Positions 45,887-58,004 of a DNA stretch of 64,000 bases are shown here, one piece after another. Origin of the DNA: Vespula vulgaris (taxonomy: Eukaryota > Arthropoda > Insecta > Hymenoptera > Vespidae); assembly GCF_905475345.1 (NCBI RefSeq), contig NC_066586.1, forward strand, positions 3,340,001 to 3,404,000, written 5' to 3'. Below the pieces are notes generated by a model. That model worked only from the letters and a program-made list of their open reading frames with translations, did not search any database and was not told the origin of the DNA. The translations under genes were made by a program, and so were the position numbers. Positions within the stretch are counted from its first letter, which is position 1. Each line of letters begins with the position of its first letter.

Positions 45887-46578
45887 GTAACCGGGCCCGC
45901 TGAGTCGAGCTAGTTTCAACACGTTTCATTGCGTCAGCTTTGAAAACCGCATTCGTCTACGCTTTTCACCATTTTCGCTATCGTGCCCGAGGGGCCAACG
46001 GGATATGCGAAATTCCGAAAAACAATCCAAGTCGTTTTGAGAAATCCATTCGAAATAACGAACGTCGTCTCATTTGAAGAAGATATCAGCCGCGAGCGCC
46101 TTTCTTTTTCAATAGATCCTATCTCGATTTATGTATATCGAAGAATACGATTATTCTTTCAAAAATTTTAAACGTGTCCTGATAATATGTTTTCAAATTA
46201 ATAATAATAGATCCTTGATTCTTACCGATGATTTATATGTACGATCAAGAGAAAAATATAATTTTTCTTATGCTAGATAATTTTTCTAATTTAACATTCG
46301 CATACATATACGCAGAGGTGCTCGAGTCTATAAAGAAAAAGGATATAAAAATGAATAAAGGGATCGAGAAGGATAGTTTCAAAAATCGAACGCTTAGTTT
46401 AAAGATCGAACGTAAGAGAATCTGTAGAATTCCGCGAAAGATAAGGATACGGTTTCAACCCTCGAGACACCTCGAGACCCCTGGTGTGTTCTGCCACTCG
46501 AAAGGGAAGTTAACGCGATGAGGTATCGCGTTATGCTGCGGGTGGAATAGGTGCTCCCTTTCGCTCTTTACCCCTCTC

Positions 46579-46580
<2 letters not shown>

Positions 46581-46624
<44 letters not shown>

Positions 46625-46650
46625 TTCTGTCTCTTTCTCTCTCCACTCTC
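46581..46650. repeat. Long (CT)n microsatellite
   Basis: Pure CT of about 15 units, then CTTT. Confidence 0.95.
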
Positions 46651-46790
46651 TTGACGTCAGACGGGATTTCGAAATCCAAGGGCAGTAGAGAGAGAATCCA
46701 TTTGATCACGCGCGAGAAACGACGAGACGCGAATTGCGTCGAGAGAGTCAGGTTAAGTTTTGGTGGGGTGCTATATATAAGAGAGAGATA

Positions 46791-46828
46791 GTGAGTGAGT
46801 GAGTGAGTGAGTGGGTGAGAGAGAGAGA

Positions 46829-46862
<34 letters not shown>
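46791..46862. repeat. (GTGA)n followed by (GA)n
   Basis: About seven GTGA units (46791-46818) lead into a GA array. A TATATAA (46773-46779) stands just before it and CpG-rich unique DNA follows. Confidence 0.9.
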
Positions 46863-46865
<3 letters not shown>

Positions 46866-47105
46866 GCCGCTGACGCGCGTAAGGGCTTGCTTCAGGCGTT
46901 ATGGGCTTTCCATGGAGGAACGAAGGATGGGAAGAAGAGGGAGGAAAGGGGAGGTGAAACCAAGTAAAAAGGAGGGGAAGGAGGAGTCAGGATGCTCCGG
47001 AGAACTAGTGCGAAGGGTAGCTGCGCTTCGGTAACTTGGCGGGGCTCGGCGAAGCATTGAAATTGCAAATGCGCATTATGGATATTTCCCTATAGAGGGT
47101 CGAAT
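46863..47105. other. GC-balanced unique block between GA and CT arrays
   Basis: Contains GCTGACGCGCG, a purine-rich middle and GGCGGGGCTCGGCGAAGC, then TTGCAAATGCGCAT. Promoter- or enhancer-like by composition. No coding frame recognised. Confidence 0.25.
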
Positions 47106-47106
47106 G

Positions 47107-47137
<31 letters not shown>

Positions 47138-47172
47138 TTCTCTTCCTTTCTCCATCTCTTTCTCTCTCCTTT
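47106..47172. repeat. (CT)n array
   Basis: CT with TTTC interruptions; pyrimidine-rich to about 47265. Confidence 0.9.
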
Positions 47173-47825
47173 TCGCTCCTGTTTCCTGTCTTCTGATTCT
47201 TCATCTCATTCTCTTTCTCCATCACTTCTCTCTATTTCTACCTATATCTCTATATCTCTTCGTTTCTCATACTCGTACCACGTTATTTCTGTTTGCGTAT
47301 AGCAAAGTCCATTCGTATAGAAGAAGAAAGAAAGAAAGAGTATCCATACGAGTTTGATAAACGAACCAACTGCTGGAACGATTCGAAACATGCAAATATC
47401 GTGCGATATATTTTATCGTTCAGTTTAGTAGATCCTTTCGATATTTTGTTTACGAAGCGATAAAGAGATGAAATTTTTTTCGATCATTGAAAAAGCAAGA
47501 AAAGGAAATAAGAAAATGAGAAACTAAAGAATGTATAAATATATAAAAAACATTTTCACGTCAGCCTTTTGCCGTTTTTCTTTTTTCTTTCCTTATTCTC
47601 GTTTCTCCTTCTTTCTTACGATCTGTGACATCGCGTTTATCGTTCTCACGCTCTCTATATCGTTTCAATATGTGGCACGTATTCTGGAACTTGCAATTCA
47701 CAGCGAGGGAACCACGACATCATGAGCATTTTCTCTCTTGCATTGCTTTCCCTTCATCTTCTCCTGCTTTCTCAGTACCATCCTGTTCTCTTTCGGCAAC
47801 AACTTTCCTCTTGACTTTTACTTCC

Positions 47826-47866
47826 CTCTCTTCTCTTCTCTTTCTCTCTCTATCTCTCTCGCTCTC
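47826..47866. repeat. (CT)n array
   Basis: CT with TATC. Confidence 0.9.
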
Positions 47867-48816
47867 CCTTTTGACGCACGTTTGCATCAGTGGTACGTAA
47901 GACCCACTGAGAATTTTTCTGAATGTCTAACTTGCGAATTTATCTGCAAAGTACGTGCACTCTCGATTTTCCGCCTGCATTCTCTCTACTATACGTTAGC
48001 ATACGTTTATGCGATTCGTCGTGACACAAATCTTCAAAGAATTTGTAACCTCTAGAATTTAAATTATATTTATTCTTTTGTTAAAAAATAAAAAAGAGAG
48101 AGAGAGAGAGACAGATAGAGAAAAAAGGGAAATCTTTAATTGAAATTATTTATAAATAAAATAATTTCTATATTTTCTTTTGATTCTACCATAATCACGA
48201 TTAGATTATCGATCGTTCCCAGTCGTTTCGAGCATCGCTGATTCCGAGTTCATCTTGTGATTCTCGAGACTCGAAGCAGAGTCGCGAAAGGGTTGACTGT
48301 AGAACGACAGGGATGATTAGGTAAGTGAATCAACTATGCGAATTTCACGGGGGTTTGGCGAATAGCTTTAGACTATTCTCCTCTTCTCGTCGTTTCAATG
48401 TGTCTCACGCAATCCTCCCTTCACTAACTCGTTCCATTACATCTTGAATAATCACTTCGTTTATCTCTTAGAATCGAGGAAAATTTGTACGTTCTTTTCT
48501 AAGATTCTTTCAACGTTATAAGAAAAAAGAAAAAAAATTTATGAACAAGATAGTGCCTATTACTTGATAATTAATATTGCTCAATTAATATTCCAAATAA
48601 TAAGTTAGGACTATTTATAATATAACAATGACTTGTAAAATGTAACATGTTTCATTATTCGTAATTACTAAAAAATTACGAAATTAAAAAAATTAGATTC
48701 ATGCCTTTAATCGGTTTTTCTTTTTATTACTTTAATCATAAACGATAATTGCCATACAAGAAATCGAACATGAATTTCTTATCGACGTACTTAAATAGCG
48801 TCATACGAATCCTCAT

Positions 48817-48855
48817 AAAGAAAAGAAAAGAAAAGAAAAGAAAAGAAAAGAAAAG
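48817..48855. repeat. (AAAAG)n pentanucleotide array
   Basis: Seven exact AAAAG units plus a partial unit. Confidence 0.95.
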
Positions 48856-49869
48856 AACATTGTCGTAAAAAGATAAAAAAGTAACAGCTCATTTTAAGCT
48901 CGTTCGATCTTATTTAATATTCCTTTACGATTCAAACGGAATAGTTTATTAAAGAGCGGTAAAATTGTAATTAAAAAACACGAATAAAGGAGCGAAACTA
49001 TAATACAGATGTTTTCCGACATTATACGAATTTATTTGTACTTTATCGTTCGACGGATCCAGGCATATTCTACTTATATATATGTATATATATATATAAT
49101 ACTGTCGATAAAGAAAGAAAGAAAAAAAAAGAAAAGAGAAAAGAATGGAAATAAAACTACACGAGTTTTATTTTTAAGTTAACAGTATGTGTGCACCGTA
49201 ATAAGGATGACTTATAATACTTTCGATTTAAGTGTCCTTTAAATTCACGAAACCTTTTAACCGAACGACCACGACGATTCAATTACTGAACGGTATTCCG
49301 TTGAGCAACTATTATTTGCAATAAATTCACGAAGAAAACCTAAATAAAGCGTACACCAGAAAAAGAGAAAGAGAAAGAGAACGAGAAAGAGAGAGAAAGA
49401 AGAAATTGAGAGGGTCGGAGGAAAAGCAGGAAATTGGCAAAACGACGATACATATTCCACACGCTCACGTGCTCGTACATAACGTCGGTTCTTTATGGCT
49501 TCGTACGGTTTACTGCTCATACGTAATTATCGAACGTTACCATGGACCAACCCAAAGAGGCTACATCCCTCTCTCTCTCTTTTCCTCGCTAGCTATAGCT
49601 CAACCCTGTATAGACTTCGTTCACTTTCCATCCCCCACCACTCCCACTACCACTAACATCAGTACCACTACTATTACTCCTGGCTGGACCAATTTTTGTT
49701 GCCCCGTACCTTCGCTCATCCTCATTTTCTCTTATTTCCTCCATTATTCCAGCTTTTACCATCTCTTTCAGGCACGCGATAGAACCACGATGGTATGCTC
49801 TCGATAACAGATATTTTTATTTTCGTTTCCACGCCCGAGTGGCTTGCTCTTAACGCTCGAGACCGACGC

Positions 49870-50000
49870 CTACCTACCTGTCTGCCTGCCTGCCTGCTTG
49901 CTTGCATCACCCTCTTTCCTCTTTCCTCTTTCCTCTATCTCTTTCTCTCCCTCTCCTCCTCCTCCTCCTCCTTCTCTTCTTCTTCTTCTTCTTTTCCTCT
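49870..50000. repeat. (CTGC)n, (CTCTTTC)n, (CCT)n and (TTC)n cluster
   Basis: Four different pyrimidine-rich units in succession. Confidence 0.9.
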
Positions 50001-52159
50001 TCTTCTCCTATCCTCTACTCTTTTCTATCTTCCTTCCACTAATCTCCATGTCGGTTTTTAACGAACGTGCATTAGCTCGTTCTTCTACGATGAAAAATAA
50101 TTGCTATAGAGAGCGCCCACGTCTCCGCCGGTTTTCTAATCGATGCGACGTTATTAACGCTGTGTCGTATCTCTTCATCGAACTAACACCGATTATAAGG
50201 GTGTCCGTTTTTGTTTTCACGCATCGTAGGTAATCTTAAAAACGATATTGATATCAAAATTTATCGTATGGAAATTGTAGTTTTAGTATTTATATTGATT
50301 TCATAAGATTTGTAATTTTTAATAAGTTCTGTAAAATTTTAGTAAAGATTTCTATATAGTTAATTAATTTTCCAAAGTGAAATTCTGTAGATTAATTTGA
50401 ACTTTCATGAGAATAGTTCCTATGGAATTTATCTCATCAAAATTTATTATTACAGTTATTTAGGGAGAAACATGTTAGAAGAACATCTTTCACCTCCCAC
50501 TTCCATCGCTCTTAATGAGATTAATTAAAAAAGAAGATGAACGGTATTACTCTGGTAAAATCGATCAGAGAAGGTTTGTATCGAATCTAAATGACGAATC
50601 GATTCGACTACGATCTCTTTCATTTCTCGTAATCTCCTTTACGAAACTTGTGAGAAAGGGTCTTCTGAAATCGACGAAATTATCTCTACGTCGTAATCGG
50701 AAAGACGATTTCAGCTCGTTCTTGTAGTTCGGTGGTAGGTTTTAATAAAGCGAGGGGCTTGGAAAAGGAAGGAAAACTTCTTTGCGTTGCATATGCTGAA
50801 TGAAAAGCTTGATAAAATCGGGAGAGAAAAAGGAGGAACGTGGCTCGTTTTGGTACCGAGCTTTAAAGTGGATTATTATATATAGATATTTAGAATAAAG
50901 AAAAAGAAATAGGAGAAAAAGAAAAAAAGAATCAACAAAAAAAATGTTGGAAGAGGGATGTAAATGGCAAGTAAAGAGAAGAAAAAAGAAAAAAAATTAC
51001 GGGAATCGGTGTCTGTGCACTTGCACTACTTAATGAAATAACGCTGGCTCGATCAAGGGAGTGGAAGGATTTAATGATTTTACGAACACGCACTCACGCC
51101 AGGTGAAAGTCTCAAGCGAGATTTAACGCGTGTTGCACGACGAAGAATTGCTACGATGATTAATTCGCGCGTTCGTGCACGCCTACCGAAAATCAATTAT
51201 CCTGATTAATGAGAGAAACGAACCACGGAATTTATACGCGAATAAAACCTACAATTTTATCGACTTATTATTCTTAATTGACGTACCCTATAAGTCTTGA
51301 TAACTTTCGAAGCATCACAAAACTCTTAATACTTACTTATAAATTTGATTTTTTGACATGAGAAATAATTGCGATGACAATATTTCGATATTAGAAAGAT
51401 GGATTTCTTTTTTATAATATAAAAGCGTACTTTACGTTTTAAGTAGAAATTTGATTCGAAATGAAATTTGCGCTAGACGCGATAAAAATGCAGTAAAATA
51501 TTGTGTTCGTGAGGTAATTAGAATGAGCTCTCATTAAGGCTATTGAAATGCAATGTGGCTTGTCGACGCGATTCGTTAGTAGTAATGACCACAAACTGCA
51601 AGTCAATTTTATTGTTACCTATATTATTTTTAGATATTCGTAGAGGAAACACGAATAATTAAGGAAATAAATGTTATATCAAATTAAGTTGTACTTTATA
51701 ATCGTATCATACTGAATTACGTACTTAAATAGGTAATAACGGAATTAAAAAAAAAGTAGATTGTTAAAACCATGTTCGAAGAGGCTAATATTTTTTAATA
51801 GAAAAATTCTGTTACATTAAACGTCGTGAAAAATTCGTAGAAGTAATCGAAGAGAAAGGAAAGTTCGAAAAAAGAAAAAGAAAAAAAAGAAAAGAATTAA
51901 GGTACATACGTTCGATCGAAAAAGGGCGTTATCGATAGGCGGAACCGTAGGATATTTGCGAGCAATTTCGTTTTTCCAATCGAACATCGGCATTCGCAAT
52001 TTCACACCGGTGTGATTTCGCTATCCTGAATTCGGTGTACGTGTATCTCGATTTATGATCGCGCAATTACTCCTGTATCGTCGATGCGTCCCTCTACGCT
52101 CGCCGATTTTTATTCAAAGCGCACACGTTGTAATTGCGACTATAGGCTGTAGTCACGAG
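50001..52159. other. AT-rich unique DNA with the 51.0-51.25 kb CpG-rich block
   Basis: No credible frame or repeat otherwise. Confidence 0.55.
51000..51250. promoter_or_regulatory. CpG-rich unique block, candidate enhancer
   Basis: Repeat-free DNA with several TTAAT/ATTA homeodomain-like cores, GTGCACTTGCAC and GTGTTGCACG. No open frame of note. Composition contrasts with the flanks. Confidence 0.2.
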
Positions 52160-52208
52160 TAGAGTTGAGCAAGAGCAGAGCAGAACAGAGCTGAACAGGG
52201 CAGAGCAT
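52160..52208. repeat. Degenerate GAGCA/GAACA short-unit repeat
   Basis: Units such as agagc, agaac and agggc recur about every 5 bases over roughly 50 bases, ending in gagcatgag. Confidence 0.6.
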
Positions 52209-52353
52209 GAGTGATAATCCTCGTTTCGTTTCGCCTGATCTCTTTTTTCTCTTCGTCATACAATTGTAAAAAATATGCGGTTCATCGAGCGTGTCCAACG
52301 TAAAACAGAAATTTAACTCGGAGGACGTTCAACGAAAATATCGTAGATATTAC

Positions 52354-52412
52354 TAAAAAAAAAAAAAAAAATAAATAAAAGTAAAAATAAAAATAAAAAT
52401 AAAAATAAAAAA
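52354..52412. repeat. A run and (AAAAAT)n array
   Basis: A 16-base A run followed by repeated AAAAAT units. It reads as Phe-Tyr on the minus strand. Confidence 0.9.
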
Positions 52413-52689
52413 CAAGAAAAACAATAAAGAACAAACGAGACCAAAACGAGACCAAAACGATCTTTGACATCTTTTTATTTATTTATTTTCTTTTTTATCA
52501 TAATTCTTCCCCCCCTGTTTCACTACTAACAATAAACTCAGTTAATAATAATATAAAAATACGAGGGGTTGGAAGCAACACCTAATTAAATAATTCTCTA
52601 AAGATTTCAATACGCACAACATGATCGAGCGAACGAACAAGGAATTATTAAATCCAGCGAAGATACAAAAATCGTTTTACGGAAGGCGA

Positions 52690-52910
52690 GTACGTATGTT
52701 ATAACCGTTTCGACGTCCCTTATCCACTCGTTATCGTTACGATCGTCGCTGTAATTAATAATACTACTGGCTGGCGCGACTAATTGGTTGATTTTCGACT
52801 CATGAATTAACGGGAGATATTGCCGATCGACTAATTGGCGAATAAACTCGAAATGGATTCTACGTAATACAGCACATAGGTAGCGAGGATCGCGCGTGGC
52901 TGCTGATCTC
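52690..52910. promoter_or_regulatory. CpG-rich unique block, candidate enhancer
   Basis: Repeat-free, with CTAATTGG twice, TAATTAATAA and several cgat/atcg pairs. No open frame of note. Confidence 0.2.
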
Positions 52911-53896
52911 CTCTCTCCCTTCGTTTTATCTCACCATGATGTCCATGCTTGCACGAAAATATAAGTGCGAGTATAACGATCGCTCGTTCAAAGGTGAACA
53001 AAAAGTTCACGAAGCGTCGACAAATCGATCGGTTCTAAAATACGGTAATTGCCCTAAATGCCATCAGTTTTCTATACGCTTCGTTTTACAATTATTACAG
53101 ATAATATTACTTCGTTATAATAAAAATAAGGTAGAGTAAATACGAAAGATATACGTATGTAGACAGTCAAAACTTATATGTCTAAATCTCTAAAAGTATT
53201 ATACGATAAATAATTATACGTCGTTATAAAATGTGTAATACTTACATTATAAAATGCGCAGTATATTGAACAGTTCCATAGCTTCGTATCTTGATAAAAG
53301 AAATTATTATGCGTAGATACGTGTTAACAAGACGACTGCTTAGATCGAAATAAAGCTTCGACCTTTTCTCCGCTATGTAAATCATAAGAAGGAATGTTTA
53401 TTAGTATGTTCTTATGACCTGTTTAGACTATGTTTTCATAGGCTTTTGTTCGACGACTCGTACATATACCGTCCAAATTCTAAGAATAAAAACAATAAAT
53501 TGTTTTCATACACGTAACTACGGAATTAAGTCGCACGTACGTAATATTTATCACAAGATATACGTATAAAACTTTTCTATAAGAATGAAACCAAAACGAT
53601 CTTTATCCGGTACATAAAACACGAACTCTGAACGAGCGTTTAAACCGAAAAAAAGAAGAAATCGTACCGTTGGATAGCTTGAAATTTGTATGCGACTCTT
53701 TTCGCGAACATTGTGTGTTATGTATGTATCGTATGTATACATAGATGCATTCCGATACGAAGCCATCGGATGCGATAACGCGATGGCATTCGACGCGTGT
53801 GCGTCGAAGTTGATACGGTGCGTCAACGTCGAGTTGGCTTTTATATGGAGCGAGGTCGACATCGCGTGATACCTTCTACGTGCTTTGCGTTTCTCC
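52911..53896. other. Unique DNA, nothing recognised
   Basis: A 67-codon plus frame at 52936-53139 includes CEYNDRSF and CPKCHQF, but two Cys pairs alone do not make a zinc finger. No support otherwise. Confidence 0.5.
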
Positions 53897-53932
<36 letters not shown>

Positions 53933-53940
53933 ATGTATAA
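53897..53940. repeat. (TA)n-(TG)n compound microsatellite
   Basis: Short TA array followed by about 12 TG units and TATG. Confidence 0.95.
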
Positions 53941-54221
53941 CTATGTATATGTATATACCTATGCATCTATGTAAGCAAGCGTCCATACAAGTAATATATA
54001 TGTATGTATATGTATATGTTATGTATAGGTACGAAATCAGGTCGAATTGTCCCGTTACATCGACGACATTCGCTCCACCACAATTTTATACCGTAATTAT
54101 GGTCGCTCTATGATGAATCGAGACGATAAAGTTTCTGTCACGGCTCCCTGATACCGACACCGACAGTACATGCTACTCGTTATCGTTACAATGACGTTTC
54201 CGATGCGATCCGAGGTAGTCG

Positions 54222-54268
54222 CTTTCTCTCTCTCTCTCTCTCTCTCACTCTCTCTTTCTCTCTTGCTC
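54222..54268. repeat. (CT)n array
   Basis: CT with one CACT. Confidence 0.95.
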
Positions 54269-54412
54269 TCCCTCTTTTGTGGGAAATCGTTTCCTTCTCA
54301 AGTTCGTTCGTAGAGACGACGATCAAAGGATGTCGATAAATTCGTATCGACAAGTAGTCATCGTCCGTTCGATCTATCTAACTAAATTAATTTGTTCTTC
54401 CTTGTTCGATCG

Positions 54413-54416
<4 letters not shown>

Positions 54417-54468
<52 letters not shown>
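54417..54468. repeat. (CA)n-(TA)n compound microsatellite
   Basis: About 15 CA units then ATAC and TA units. Confidence 0.95.
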
Positions 54469-54708
54469 AAATATTCTATCGGTCAAGTTTGGAAAATCCA
54501 AGTTTTCGTGTGAATCGATTAAAATTAGTCATTTATACACTCCTATATAATATTTTCTCAGAGTATGAAACAAATGGCGGTAACGAGGTAAACCAGATAC
54601 AATCACATGTATATAGGTGGACACTGCGCGCGTAAGTGTAGCAGATACCACATCGTTGTAGTATTCATATCGCTTGGAGGTCCGCGAGACATCCTGTCTG
54701 TACTTACA

Positions 54709-54727
54709 CACACACAAACACACATAT

Positions 54728-54759
<32 letters not shown>

Positions 54760-54777
54760 TGAGAGAAAGAGAGAGAA

Positions 54778-54812
<35 letters not shown>
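54709..54812. repeat. (CA)n then long (GA)n array
   Basis: Short CACA part, then about 90 bases of GA with occasional GAAA and GACA. Confidence 0.95.
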
Positions 54813-55158
54813 CAGTGCTAGGTACATAGTATATCTATTGAGATGTAGGTAGGTGTATATGGCAACAGTGTCCGGCAAATAACCATGCACTCGAATACAC
54901 AAACAGGCATTCGATTCGTGCGGTGGATAGGGGTAGTTACAGGAATCTATTGTGTTCTCGAGAGATTGTCAGGGATGGAGGAGGGTGTAACGTGGAGTAA
55001 AGCGGAGAAGGGGATGAACGTTTCGTCGAACGGAGCTGCCTGGATTGGGAGTGGCGAAGGGAAGAAGTGGAGGTAGGAAAAGCACCCAGATGAATGGCGA
55101 CGGTATTAGTGTCGGTGCTCGTCGTCGTTGCTGCCATTGCTACTGGAGGTGACGGTAA

Positions 55159-55205
55159 TGGTTGATGGTAGTGGTAGTGGTAGTGGTAGTGGTGGTGGTG
55201 GTGGC
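55159..55205. repeat. (GGTAGT)n/(GGT)n array
   Basis: TGGTAG units then TGG units. Reads as poly-Val on one strand and His/Tyr on the other. Confidence 0.9.
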
Positions 55206-55287
55206 TTTTAGCCGGGTGCATTCAACCACGAGGGTTAGCCGGGACTTGGGATTAACGCATCCACACGCTGTACGAAAATGGGGGTTG

Positions 55288-55317
55288 AGAGAGAGAAAGA
55301 AAGAGAGAAAGAGAGAG

Positions 55318-55353
<36 letters not shown>
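55288..55353. repeat. (GA)n/(GAAA)n array
   Basis: GAAA then pure GA. Confidence 0.95.
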
Positions 55354-55354
<1 letters not shown>

Positions 55355-56045
55355 AATGCGTTTCGCAGAATCGTCCATAAAATGTATCACTCGTGATGCC
55401 AGCGATGGAGTTAGTGTTTGTTTAATTAACTTTAACACAGAAGAAAGGGGAAGAATAGGGCGAGCAGAAGCATCAAATGAAACCATCCTTTTCATCGCTA
55501 CCCGTCGTGTCGAAATGAGCGTAGCGTTATCATTCTTCCGACATCATGTTGAAAAATAATAATTAGAATTATGATGATTTCGTTTTATTCCTGCGCGAGG
55601 AAGTACCCGACAGATTAATAATTGTCCCGGGAAAAGACATTTGATCGTAGAAAGAATGAGATTTATTTACGATGTCTTATATATTATATAATTTTTGTTG
55701 GAATAAATGAAATACAACACGATTTATTTTCGTTATCTTTATAAAGCATTATCTCTATATTTAAATACAAAATCCGTGAGGATTTTTGAGGATAAAAGCA
55801 TGACACGTAAAGATGGGACAATATTATTAAAGGAGAAAGAAAGATAGAGAGAGAATAGTGAATAACCAGCCAAGATCGTCCATGAAACTCATTACTTGCG
55901 GTCACTGCGGTGGAAGGACTATCCCTGTTTGTTTAATTCAGTTTAGCTTATACGAAGGGGAGGTTTTCACTAAGATCACCGTTGCTTTCCATCCCTCTAT
56001 TCTTCCTACTAGTCCCCTTCGTGCATACATATGTATATGTATATA

Positions 56046-56068
56046 TTTGTGTGTGTGTGTGTGTGCGT
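56046..56068. repeat. (TG)n microsatellite
   Basis: TGTG run ending TGCGTGC. Confidence 0.9.
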
Positions 56069-56646
56069 GCACTACATGCGTATATTATACGACTATCCAA
56101 GGATTTTAGACGGAAAACTCGAAGGGGTGTTCATCGAACGAGGGTCGCGTTTTCTATTCGTATCCTCCCTCTTGAAAAGATTCGATAACCTCGGTGGTTT
56201 GGATATGATTAGAGAGACGGTCTCATCTTTGCGGCTTTAGAAAAATCACCACGCGACTACTCCCTTTTCAGCTTTCTTTAACGTTACAGAAGGGACGAGA
56301 AAACTTCCAAGTTACAAATATTTATGTATCGACAAACGCAAAGCTTTTTTCAACCACTTTATTTATATATTTTACGAACTAATGGAAATTTAATCCTTTC
56401 GCAGTCGACATCACTTTCAACGTTTCATTCCAAATAACTCGAATTAATTTTTTCACCGATATCGAACATAGTTCACTTTTAATTAAAATCAGTTAAGTAA
56501 ATCCAACCAGTTTATTTTCCTATCGAATATCGAAGTTCGAGTTATCAACCTATTCATACTTTCTTTGTTTTCTTTCTTGTTTTATATTTTCTCTAATTAT
56601 AAGAATGTAAAATTGGATTCGAACTAGATCTCCGATTCTGACGGAT

Positions 56647-56850
56647 TTAAAATGAGAAACTAGAAAAAGATATGCTAATTGAAAGTAACTTTAAATTAGA
56701 ATGAAACGCTAATGCAAACGTTTCAAACGAAACAAAGTATTCACTTTTCGTTGGGTTTTGGTTCTCTACGGGAACAGGTCGCGCAAATTTTCCCATTAAT
56801 TTCGCGGTCAATTTTCCAAATAATGTGATTTTCAGCGACGCGGACGCCAT
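56647..56850 (-). CDS. Weak candidate ORF, 67 codons with ATG
   Basis: It begins ATG at 56850-56848 (start MASASLKITLFGKLTAK) and ends TAA. Composition is ordinary until a Ser/Phe-rich tail. It lies in a CpG-rich unique block (56760-56930). A plus-strand frame is open over the start region. No family is recognised and no splice signals were found. Confidence 0.1.
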   Translation of the reverse strand: MASASLKITLFGKLTAKLMGKFARPVPVENQNPTKSEYFVSFETFALAFHSNLKLLSISISFSSFSF

Positions 56851-56975
56851 AGAAACGCACGCGGAATGTTTTAACCGTCGATCGGTCTCGTTGAAATACG
56901 CGCTATATAATGCTATAGAAGGGAAGGAATGGAACGACTGTGAAAGCGAGTTTTCTCTAAGGAGAACCAGAGTTG

Positions 56976-57056
56976 GAGGAGAAGGAGGAGGAGGAGGAGG
57001 AGGAGAAGTAGGAGTAGGAGAAAGGAGGAGGAGAAAGAGGAGAAGAGAAGGATGCT
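56976..57056. repeat. (GGA)n purine tract
   Basis: Exact GGA units at about 56977-57005; G-quadruplex-prone. A second GGA tract lies at 57200-57312. Confidence 0.9.
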
Positions 57057-57319
57057 GGCGATGGTTGGCGTTGGTGCTGCTGGTGTTTCATTGGGACTTA
57101 GAAATCAAATATTTGCACGAGTCAAGCTTCGCCTCGGTTTACACGGCGAAACTTGCGAGTCCTAAATACTCAGCATTTACCCGACTCGTCGAGTGTCAGG
57201 AAGGAAGGAGGGCGAGGAGGATGAGAAGAAGGAGGAGAAACATCGAAATAGAGGTAGAGGTGAAGGTGGAAGAGAAGGTAGGGTGGAGAGGAGGAGGGGG
57301 AGGAGGAGGAGTATACGTG

Positions 57320-57550
57320 GGTGGCAAGGGATAATTTGCTGGGCTTCTGCGTTTATTGAGATTCGAAAATCGCAAGCCGTGCGATTATACCCACCGGCTA
57401 CGAGTCAAAATAGCGCTGAATCAGTGCCCATTAGCACTGCTACGTGGTTGTTATTATTGCGAGTTAACTCGTCCAACCGTTTATCGTCCGTGTTAAGGGC
57501 TCCCTGCGAGCCTCTAATAATTGGGGCTTACGCAATCTACCGTGTGAAAG
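57320..57550. promoter_or_regulatory. CpG-rich unique block, candidate enhancer
   Basis: Repeat-free block after two GGA tracts, with TTTATTATTG-like, TAATAATTGG and paired GTTAACTCG/cgagtt elements. Open frames here run in from the purine tract and are not convincing. Confidence 0.22.
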
Positions 57551-57939
57551 AGAGAAGGGGAGAATAGGAGGGAGGTAGAAAGAGATAGAAACAGAGAAAG
57601 TCACGTAAATGCAATCGACCGACCTTCTCGCTAAATTAATGGATCACGGATGCTGCTCTTTTCCTCCTTTCTCTTTCTTCCTCTTTTTATCTCCTTTAAA
57701 AAAATTGTTATCTGAAATATTCAATTTAGTTCTGGAAATCCTACGACGATGACTATCGTGTGTTACGAAGAAAAATCGTTCATGGACTTTGAGATTTCAT
57801 CCGACGAGCAAAGGTTAATCCTTATTCTGATAAAATCATCCTAATCTGATTCTAATTAATAATACGCTGCTCGCTCCACGAGATCTCTAACGAGTTAAAG
57901 TTTTTAATTATTTTGGATTATCTTGGGAGGTAGATATAT

Positions 57940-57946
<7 letters not shown>

Positions 57947-58001
<55 letters not shown>
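57947..58001. repeat. (TA)n microsatellite
   Basis: The longest pure TA array here, about 27 units. Confidence 0.95.

Positions 58002-58004
<3 letters not shown>

Larger units (their letters stand above)
47173..49869. other. Mostly unique DNA
   Basis: Contains one CT array (47826-47866), a short GA array near 48096-48121 and the AAAAG array. No credible gene. Confidence 0.55.

Noticed and set aside
56825..57334. 169-codon plus frame with Gly and Arg runs
   Set aside because: The Gly/Arg runs are the translated GGA tracts, and the frame begins at GTG; the unique parts are not recognised.
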